In this document: positions 28,376-33,924 of the stretch, in pieces
How positions within the stretch are numbered: the first letter of the stretch is position 1
How the letters are laid out: each line of letters begins with the position of its first letter
NCBI GenBank assembly: GCA_905182475.1
Contig: CAJJBR010000077.1
Span: forward strand, 1-33,924
Source: Akkermansiaceae bacterium
GTDB taxonomy: Bacteria; Verrucomicrobiota; Verrucomicrobiia; Verrucomicrobiales; Akkermansiaceae
Length of the DNA: 33,924 bases
Direction of reading: 5' to 3'
The notes under the pieces: model-generated
The model's database searches: none
The model's input: the letters and a program-made list of their open reading frames with translations, nothing else
What the model was told of the DNA's origin: nothing
Made by a program: the position numbers and the translations under genes

Positions 28376-30853
28376 TCACTCTGGAACGATCTGCGCCTTT
28401 GGTGGAGGTGCCAAGAGGATTTCGTTCTGCGCATCCGGGGGGGATGTGAAGTGAACGTTTTCCCAAACGGTGTCCTTGAGCGAGCCAGTGCCCCTGAATT
28501 GGAAGAGCCCGTAGAACGGGCGCAAAGGGAGGGTGATTAGCCCGAGCAACCCCCGCGCGTTGAGGCGGATGGTGAAGTCGATGGTCTTCTCACTCATGTC
28601 GATTGCCCCGTCTCCCGCGAACGTAATCGAACTGGTAGCCGTCTGGAAATCCCGGGTGCGGAGAATGCCTTTCTTGATGTTGAACGTACAGAATGCGGAT
28701 TTTGCTCGCTCGAAACCGGCACGCTTGTCACTGAGAGCTGTGCTCATCACGGGGGAGAGCGGGCCGAAGATAGGGACGGAGAAAAGCTCGGCATTCTCTA
28801 GAGCGACAAGCCCTTCGCCGGACATCGTATTTACGTCGTCACCGGTGATTGCAAAATCAATTCTTCCGGTGATCTCTCCGGAATCCTTCATATCGAACCC
28901 GTAGGTGGAGGAAAGGCCTGCAACCGAAAGTTTCGACCAATGGAGGTCACCTGAGAATTTTGATTTTCCGGAGTGGGCGAATGATCCGGCGACCGGTCCA
29001 CCGAATGCCTCCGCGGAAAAATCGGAAACGCGCACGCTTTTGCCTTTAACGGAGACCGTTGCCTTTGGCTCGGAAAGTGTGATGTTCTCACCGAGAAAAC
29101 CGTAATCCGCTTTTCCTGGAGAACTGAATTTTACCACGAGATCGGTGCGCTCTTGCGGTGTTACGTCCACGACACCGGAACCACTGAGTGTAGGTGGCGT
29201 GTGGAAACGGTATTGCTCGATCTCCTCAGCGATCTTTGGTGCGAAAAAGCGGAGCATTGGAGCCGCCCAGAACTTACCGCTCACAGCCTCAACTCCAACG
29301 GTTTTCGATTTCCCATCATAGCGGATACGACCCACATTTGCTATTCCGGTGGCAGGGCCGTCATAGGCTTTTCGTAGCGCATAGGAGCTGTAATCGAAAA
29401 CCACTTTACCGTCGAAGAAGTCCAGTGCGTGGTGGTCGAGGACAAATGAGCAGGTGGCCGATTTTACAGGCACGCCTCTGTAGGAAAGATTCTTGATTGT
29501 CCCGTGGCCGCTGTAAGCCCATGCGTATCTGTCTTGGGTATCGAATGATCCATCCAAGTGGATTTCCGTGGAGGGGTTTTCGTTTTCCGAGAAATCTGCG
29601 ATCACGTTCTCCAGCGCTTTGCCGATGAAGAACGGTTTAAAAAGAGGGGCGGGAATCGTTGAATCGAGTTCGAGTCGGACGATGTTTTTTTCCATCAGGA
29701 CTTTTGCACGCGCTTCACCGTCCGGGCGGCTGAGAATCAGGTCTTTCAGGAAGAGGTTTCCATCTTGCCAAGAGAACCACGACTCCAGGGAATGGAAAGA
29801 AACCCCGCGAAACATGATCGATTCACAAACCGCATGTCCGGTCAGGTGGACGAGTGGTGCGGAGAGATCAGCTAGATTGAAATCTCCCGCCGCTTGGATC
29901 TGTTGCTTTCCAGCTATGAGAAGATCGATGTTCAGTGGTGCGGAAAGCCATGATTTGAGGAGCCGGGGAATATCGATCGAAGATTCCAGATCGAACCTGC
30001 CGTCCCGGGTGAGAAGCTGGTAATCGGCATGTCCGGAAATGTTTCCGCGGGCATCTTCGGCACGCAATTTTTCGATGGTGAGCAGGTGCCCGGAGAGTTT
30101 TACTTTTGCTGTGAAGTTCTTGAGCTTGTATTGTCGTTTTTCGATTGAGGAAGCTTCCACCGCAAAGTTTGCGCGTAGGCTGCTCTTGTCGGAAAGGTCT
30201 CCATCCAGATTCACGTGGACGTGTGGCCTGTTATCCTCATCGAAATTCCAGTGTTTAATCTCATTGAGGATGTTGGCGATCATTTCGCGCCTCCTTCCTT
30301 CATTCTTATCGTCATCCTTGTTGCCCTTCTTCTTGTCTTTGCCCAGAAGCCTTGCGCTCAGCGTGACGTCGATGCCGCCTACCTGTCCCCGCGCGTCGCG
30401 GATTTCGATGAGCCTGTCGCCGGATTGGAAAATGGTTGCGTAGATGCCGGTGAAGTCCAACGACTCGCCGCCAGGGTTCTTGGGATCGACTGGTAGCGAC
30501 AGGCGGGCGTTGTTCAGGTCGATCTTCTTCAGTTTGAATTTACCGAGAGCTAGGTTAGTATTGTCGAGCACCAGTTGCACGCGCTCGAAACGGGAAATCT
30601 CGTGGATGCGTTCCTCCTCCGCATAGACCCGGACGTGCTCGGCGACGAAGCCTTTCAGCGGTATGTAAGTCAGCGAAGCAATCTCTACGTGCGCCCCGTA
30701 TTTTGAAATCTCCTGTTCGATAGCCTCGCGCCAATCGTCGGGTAGGCCGGTCTGGTTTGCCCAGTAGAGTCCTCCCAGGGCTAGGGGGACGAGCGCAAAA
30801 AGAATCAGCCAGACGGCTGTCTTTAGATTGCGAACGAGGTGGAAATGGAACAT
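28376..30853 (-). CDS. AsmA-like protein, predicted envelope lipid-transport or assembly factor
   Basis: 825 residues. One N-terminal membrane anchor (AVWLILFALVPLALGGLYWA, about residues 13-32) is followed by a long beta-rich periplasmic part. The N-terminal region GAHVEIASLTYIPLKGFVAE resembles chorein/AsmA starts. A charged low-complexity stretch KDKKKGNKDDDKNEGRRRE lies near residue 175. The C-terminal part (ITGDDVNTMSGEGLVALENA, AKSAFCTFNIKKGILRTRDF, IDFTIRLNARGLLGLITLPL, FRGTGSLKD) matches the AsmA-like C-terminal domain. AsmA-like proteins are bridge-like lipid carriers between membranes. It lies 12 nt downstream of radC and abuts the MBL gene. Confidence 0.8.
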   Translation of the reverse strand: MFHFHLVRNLKTAVWLILFALVPLALGGLYWANQTGLPDDWREAIEQEISKYGAHVEIASLTYIPLKGFVAEHVRVYAEEERIHEISRFERVQLVLDNTNLALGKFKLKKIDLNNARLSLPVDPKNPGGESLDFTGIYATIFQSGDRLIEIRDARGQVGGIDVTLSARLLGKDKKKGNKDDDKNEGRRREMIANILNEIKHWNFDEDNRPHVHVNLDGDLSDKSSLRANFAVEASSIEKRQYKLKNFTAKVKLSGHLLTIEKLRAEDARGNISGHADYQLLTRDGRFDLESSIDIPRLLKSWLSAPLNIDLLIAGKQQIQAAGDFNLADLSAPLVHLTGHAVCESIMFRGVSFHSLESWFSWQDGNLFLKDLILSRPDGEARAKVLMEKNIVRLELDSTIPAPLFKPFFIGKALENVIADFSENENPSTEIHLDGSFDTQDRYAWAYSGHGTIKNLSYRGVPVKSATCSFVLDHHALDFFDGKVVFDYSSYALRKAYDGPATGIANVGRIRYDGKSKTVGVEAVSGKFWAAPMLRFFAPKIAEEIEQYRFHTPPTLSGSGVVDVTPQERTDLVVKFSSPGKADYGFLGENITLSEPKATVSVKGKSVRVSDFSAEAFGGPVAGSFAHSGKSKFSGDLHWSKLSVAGLSSTYGFDMKDSGEITGRIDFAITGDDVNTMSGEGLVALENAELFSVPIFGPLSPVMSTALSDKRAGFERAKSAFCTFNIKKGILRTRDFQTATSSITFAGDGAIDMSEKTIDFTIRLNARGLLGLITLPLRPFYGLFQFRGTGSLKDTVWENVHFTSPPDAQNEILLAPPPKAQIVPE

Positions 30854-30865
30854 GTGGTGGGGCGT

Positions 30866-31561
30866 TTACGCGGGGATGATACCGGCGGAGCGGAAGGAGA
30901 AGTAGGGGAGTCGTCCTGCCGAGGGGAGGCCAATGATCAGGTGGTCGAGGAATCGGATCTGCATGATTTTAGCTGCTTCGACCAATCTCTCGGTAATTTT
31001 GTAATCAGCTCGGCTTGGGGTTGGATCTCCGGAAGGGTGGTTGTGGATCAGAAGAAACGCGTAGGCGTTCCGCGTGATGACCGGGCGCATAATCTCGCGC
31101 GGATGTGCGGTTGTTTCATTGACCGTGCCAATGGATATGGTGGTTGTGCTGGTATGCTCGAGCCGGGTGTTAAGAGTCACTACGATGGCTGTTTCGTTAG
31201 GAAGGTTGCCCATCTGGTGGGCGAAATGTTCGTAGATGAGCTCCGGGGAATCGAGGGGCTTCGAGATGACTTCCTCGCGCTTGAGCCGGTTACCAAGTTC
31301 GAACGCTGCCGCAAGCTTGCAGGCCTTTGCGAGTCCGATTCCTTTATTATTCATGTATTCGGAAACCGGAAGGCGTCCGAGTTCCTGCAGGCTTCCGTAT
31401 TTTTCCAAAAGATCTCCTGCCACTTGGATCACGTTACGCCCCACCAAGCCGGAGGTCAGGAAAATTGCCATCAGCTCCGCGTTGTTCAATGCACTCGCCC
31501 CGTATTTGTAGATCTTCTCACGGGGAAGGTCCGAGTCGGCGGAGTCGTTGAGTAAAGGCAT
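30866..31561 (-). CDS. radC: RadC/JAMM-domain protein
   Basis: 231 residues, full RadC. An N-terminal helix-hairpin-helix region (REKIYKYGASALNNAELMAI, KGIGLAKACKLAAAF) is followed by the JAMM metal site HNHPSGDPTPSRAD (173-186). ALNNAELMAIFLTSG and GTVNETTAHPREIMRPVITR are characteristic. The historical link to DNA repair is unproven; JAMM folds suggest a metalloprotease. It lies 12 nt upstream of the AsmA-like gene. The leader before ATG 31561 contains a TTTCAGCTTTTCAGCAT repeat. Confidence 0.92.
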   Translation of the reverse strand: MPLLNDSADSDLPREKIYKYGASALNNAELMAIFLTSGLVGRNVIQVAGDLLEKYGSLQELGRLPVSEYMNNKGIGLAKACKLAAAFELGNRLKREEVISKPLDSPELIYEHFAHQMGNLPNETAIVVTLNTRLEHTSTTTISIGTVNETTAHPREIMRPVITRNAYAFLLIHNHPSGDPTPSRADYKITERLVEAAKIMQIRFLDHLIIGLPSAGRLPYFSFRSAGIIPA

Positions 31562-31571
31562 GGTGTTTTGG

Positions 31572-31605
31572 GAAAAAGCTGAGATGCTGAAAAGCTGAAA
31601 TTTTG
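31572..31605 (-). repeat. TTTCAGCTTTTCAGCAT-type leader repeat before radC
   Basis: The minus strand reads ATTTCAGCTTTTCAGCATCT then CAGCTTTTTCCC, ending about 10 nt before ATG 31561. It shares the 16-mer TTTCAGCTTTTCAGCA, up to one base, with the copy at 6868-6900. Confidence 0.65.
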
Positions 31606-31624
31606 GAGTTCCAGTGCGGTGTGT

Positions 31625-31984
31625 TCAGGGTTTGTTGCGGGTTCGTGAAACGATCGTTGTGAAAATAGCCAGAAGCTCCTCTGTTTCCTGGTGTGCTTGT
31701 TTGAGTGTAGGGTCGGAGATACCGCAGTCCTCTTCCAAGAGTTTCAGCCAGAACTGGGTTTCGTAGGCTTCCTGCAATAGAATATCGATTTTTGAGCAAA
31801 ACTCCGAATCTGAGTGGGCACGTGAGGTTTCCCTGGCATGAGCAGCCACAGAGGTTCCGGATCGGATCATCTGCTTTGCGAGGATTGCCACTTCAAGGCG
31901 CTTCCTTGGCAACGAAATGGATCGCCTTATCACCGAAGGAGCGAAGCTCTTGGTTCGTTGTCGAAGTTCCCCGGATAGTCTCAT
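31625..31984 (-). CDS. Four-helix-bundle protein (S23/TIGR02436 family)
   Basis: 119 residues. Signature stretch AKQMIRSGTSVAAHARETSR, AHSDSEFCSKIDILLQEAYE, TQFWLKLLEED. Related proteins are encoded in 23S rRNA intervening sequences or as isolated chromosomal genes; they form pentameric helical bundles of unknown role. Here the gene is chromosomal between yicC and radC, with no rRNA nearby. The 36-nt gap to yicC is a reversed TTTCAG-type repeat (31986-32020). Confidence 0.87.
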   Translation of the reverse strand: MRLSGELRQRTKSFAPSVIRRSISLPRKRLEVAILAKQMIRSGTSVAAHARETSRAHSDSEFCSKIDILLQEAYETQFWLKLLEEDCGISDPTLKQAHQETEELLAIFTTIVSRTRNKP

Positions 31985-32020
31985 TTTTAGATTTTCAGTA
32001 TTCAGCGTGTCAGCATTTTC

Positions 32021-32902
32021 TTACTCAATATTCTGCACCTGCTCGCGGATCTTTTCCAGTTCGGTTTTCGACTCGACAACGGTTTGTGCGATGAGTGGAT
32101 CGTTTGCTTTGGAGCCGATGGTGTTGAACTCGCGGAAGAGTTCCTGGCAGAGGAAATCGAGTGGACGACCGGCGGGTTCCTCCGAGTGGACGTATTCGTG
32201 GAATTTTGCGAAATGGGATTCGAGGCGGGTGACTTCCTCGGAGATGTCGCAGCGGTCGGCGAAGAGGGCTAGTTCCTTGGCCAGCCTTTCGTCATCCAGC
32301 TCAAGCGGGATGCCCAGATTAGAGAGACGTTTTAGAAGGAGTTCTTTCTGGCGTATCATTCGTCCCGGAGCGTGGCCGGTGATCGTTTGGGTAAATGCCA
32401 TCAGTTGTCCGAGCCTTGCCAGCAGATCGTCGCGGAGGTGGATGCCTTCGGAGCTTCGCATCGCGTTCAGATTCGTGATCGCTTGTTCGAGAGCAGGGGA
32501 GATTGCTTCCCAGGCTACCTCGGGATCGACCTCCTCTTGTTCGCAGACTTCGATGATGCCGGGCTGGCGGAGAAAGTCGGAAGGCTCCGGGAGAAGGGGG
32601 CGACTGATAATCAGAGAGAGATCCGAGAATGCAGACTCGAAGGATTTCGCGAGTGCGGGATTAATCCGGATCTGGGCGGATGCCTCGCCCTCGGAATTCT
32701 CGATGCGGACGGAAATCTGCACCCTGCCGCGTGATATATGGGGAAGGGTGGCCTGGCGGACGCGCGATTCGAGCGATTGCAGGGGGCGCGGAAGGTTGGC
32801 GACGATCTCAACCTGCTTTCTGTTGATGGCGGCGGCTTCGACACTGGCTAGCCAACGTTCGGTGGTATGTGTTCCTCGGCCGAAGCCTGTCATCGATTGC
32901 AT
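32021..32902 (-). CDS. YicC/YloC family endoribonuclease
   Basis: 293 residues from ATG 32902 (MQSMTGFGRG, the family N-terminus). An upstream GTG in frame (33019) would translate repeat sequence and is rejected. Conserved features: RGRVQISVRIE, the central helical region, EGIHLRDDLLARL, and the DUF1732 C-terminus EVTRLESHFAKFHEYV, GRPLDFLCQELFREFNTIGS, KANDPLIAQTVVESKTELEKIREQVQNIE in sections. YicC/YloC are manganese-dependent endoribonucleases. A nearby guanylate kinase or rpoZ gene, common elsewhere, is not seen. Confidence 0.93.
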   Translation of the reverse strand: MQSMTGFGRGTHTTERWLASVEAAAINRKQVEIVANLPRPLQSLESRVRQATLPHISRGRVQISVRIENSEGEASAQIRINPALAKSFESAFSDLSLIISRPLLPEPSDFLRQPGIIEVCEQEEVDPEVAWEAISPALEQAITNLNAMRSSEGIHLRDDLLARLGQLMAFTQTITGHAPGRMIRQKELLLKRLSNLGIPLELDDERLAKELALFADRCDISEEVTRLESHFAKFHEYVHSEEPAGRPLDFLCQELFREFNTIGSKANDPLIAQTVVESKTELEKIREQVQNIE

Positions 32903-32993
32903 GCGCACATCCTGAATGGCACCTGCCGGATGTCGAATCAAGAAACTGGCAGGTAGGGGCAGGGCTCCTACACTCGGGAGGGCAAAGATGATT

Positions 32994-33025
32994 GAACCAC
33001 GGATTTCACGGATTTTCACGGATGA
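32994..33025. repeat. CACGGAT-family repeat, well conserved copy
   Basis: CCACGGATTTCACGGATTTT followed by CACGGATGAAG: three CACGGAT words at 10-11 base spacing. Boundaries may be off by one base. Confidence 0.75.
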
Positions 33026-33218
33026 AGACTCAAAAACCCGACTGGAAAATGGCTACCGCTAGGAAAAAACTCATCAAAGCCGGAAATTACCGAATTCACT
33101 CTCTCTTATCCGTGGCCACCCGTGCAATTTGAGGAAAGGATAGTCTGAGCTAGTTCCTCTATGTCCGCTTCGCTCCCATTGTGGTTAAAAATTCTTCGGA
33201 ACTGTCAGCCTCTCCCTT

Positions 33219-33260
33219 GTGTAGGAGCCCTGCAGGTAGGGGCGATGTTCGGTCGCCCCT
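33219..33260. repeat. REP-like hairpin element
   Basis: GTGTAGGAGCCCTGCAGGT leads into a perfect 8-bp hairpin AGGGGCGA (33238-33245) / TCGCCCCT (33253-33260) with loop TGTTCGG. The GTGTAGGAGCCCTGC word appears inverted at about 32961-32976 (GCAGGGCTCCTACAC), so two oppositely oriented copies flank this gap. Confidence 0.7.
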
Positions 33261-33311
33261 TCAGTCTTTCCCGCAGTCGAGTGTCTTCGTCCGTTGCGCA
33301 ATACGCATCTT

Positions 33312-33761
33312 TTATCCCGGATAATCGCCGGAAATATAGCCGTGAAGCTGCTCGATGGTGTGGCGCTGGGAACTCATCACCCATTTCACTAAGTCTCCCA
33401 TGGAAATCAGACCAACCAGTTGTCCGTCATCGACCACAGGCAAGTGCCGGATGCGCTTGTCGGTCATGAGCTGCATGCACTTCTCGATTCCGTCGCTGCT
33501 GCCCACGGTGATCGCCGGGCTGGAAAGGATTTCTCCGACTTTGGTATTCCGGGAGGTGCGGCCTTGTAGCACCACTTTCCGGCTGTAGTCGCGCTCCGAA
33601 AGCACGCCAATTACTTCGTCACCATTGACGGCGACGAGGGCTCCGATGTTTTTTTCGCCCATCAATCGGATGGCCTCATACACGGATTCCTCCGGGTTGG
33701 TGGTCCAAATTTCTCCGACTTTGTTATGTAAGATGTCGTATACAGTTCCGTTTACTTCCAT
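33312..33761 (-). CDS. CBS-domain pair protein
   Basis: 149 residues made of two CBS domains: about 12-67 (VGEIWTTNPEESVYEAIRLM, NIGALVAVNGDEVIGVLSER) and about 74-130 (VGEILSSPAITVGSSDGIEK, RIRHLPVVDDGQLVGLISMG). DxVGLISxGDLVK endings are typical. CBS pairs bind adenine nucleotides such as AMP or ATP; stand-alone forms act as energy sensors or regulators. The partner is unknown and no fused domain is present. The ATG 33761 is preceded on the minus strand by AAAGGGAGAAAATC, a reasonable Shine-Dalgarno (GGGAG), so this gene differs from most here. Confidence 0.92.
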   Translation of the reverse strand: MEVNGTVYDILHNKVGEIWTTNPEESVYEAIRLMGEKNIGALVAVNGDEVIGVLSERDYSRKVVLQGRTSRNTKVGEILSSPAITVGSSDGIEKCMQLMTDKRIRHLPVVDDGQLVGLISMGDLVKWVMSSQRHTIEQLHGYISGDYPG

Positions 33762-33893
33762 GATTTTCTCCCTTTTAAAGTTTTATCAACCTGAGTCTCT
33801 GGAATCGTCACGTCAAGAACTCAGCATGATAAATTCGCGCGACTTCGCATTTCGGCTCAACTCTCCGGATTCGAGCATGCCGGGCACCCTGCT

Positions 33894-33924
33894 TCTGAAT
33901 GGGGTCTGAATGGGGTCTGAATGG
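33894..33924. repeat. 11-bp tandem repeat at the right window edge
   Basis: TCTGAATGGGG repeated 2.8 times and cut by the window edge. No gene is visible in the last 160 bases. The array may continue beyond the window or be where assembly stopped. Confidence 0.85.

Larger units (their letters stand above)
32903..33311. other. Repeat-rich gene-free region between yicC and the CBS-protein gene
   Basis: About 400 bases without a gene. Contents: an inverted partial REP-like unit (about 32950-32976), a CACGGATTTCACGGATTTTC repeat (about 32994-33025), the reverse-oriented CCGTGGCCACCCGTG words (33108-33124), and a REP-like hairpin (33219-33260). It should also hold the yicC promoter. Confidence 0.6.

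Noticed and set aside
32903..33019. N-terminal extension of the YicC-like protein
   Set aside because: The extension would translate a CACGGAT repeat and a REP-like unit, while MQSMTGFGRG at 32902 is the family start.
1..33924. Insertion sequences, integrases or prophage genes
   Set aside because: I found no transposase, integrase or phage structural motifs in any plausible frame. The TA modules and short repeats are the only mobile-like content.

Overview
The window reads as chromosomal DNA of a Verrucomicrobiota bacterium, most likely Verrucomicrobiae and Luteolibacter-like. I infer this from the protein families (DUF1080 protein, ThuA-like fragment, arsenosugar genes, a type III PKS/FAD-oxidoreductase/methyltransferase trio, a Lys-rich probable Rho N-terminus), moderately high GC, few Shine-Dalgarno sequences and many GTG/TTG starts. 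Almost all genes lie on the minus strand. Both window ends fall in short repeats, so the window may be a whole contig.

Layout. 1-4.8 kb: the N-terminal part of a probable rho (-), a secreted EEP-family lipoprotein (+), then purM-purF (-). 4.9-5.6 kb: a doubly deleted FAD-oxidoreductase pseudogene. 5.6-13.4 kb: a predicted arsenosugar region on the minus strand, DUF1080 - arsM - arsS - [vapB-vapC-VF530 module] - mtnP-like phosphorylase - DUF547 - fused TIGR04282/TIGR04283 glycosyltransferase, with a DUF2293 gene on the plus strand between the halves. 13.4-15.5 kb: trpC (-), tRNA-Gly(GCC) with a terminator, prmA (+). 15.7-20.8 kb: an orphan peptide-ABC ATPase, gluconokinase, cyclophilin, eboE, gatA and gatC. 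21.2-23.3 kb: DUF2237, an alpha/beta hydrolase frameshifted at a 7-bp tandem repeat, and gene remnants. 23.3-27.7 kb: a type III polyketide synthase locus (methyltransferase - [vapB-vapC] - FAD oxidoreductase - PKS - DUF2071). 27.8-33.8 kb: an MBL hydrolase (+), then AsmA-like, RadC, four-helix-bundle, YicC and CBS proteins (-).

How genes may work together. ArsM should methylate arsenite and ArsS should attach the 5'-deoxyadenosyl group. The neighbouring MTA-phosphorylase homologue could remove adenine from that MTA-like nucleoside, and the fused glycosyltransferase could finish the sugar. The PKS locus should make a polyketide that is oxidised and methylated. Both biosynthetic loci are interrupted by a VapBC module with its own palindromic operator.

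The most unusual signal is non-coding. Families of short, degenerate, word-like repeats fill the gaps immediately upstream of many minus-strand start codons: CACTGATCACTCGGCACT type, TTTAAA/TTTAGAG type, TTTCAGCTTTTCAGCAT type, and CACGGAT type farther upstream. They sit where a Shine-Dalgarno would be expected. They even supply the stop codons of eboE and gntK, and a one-base variant of the first family forms the heptamer array that frameshifts the hydrolase.
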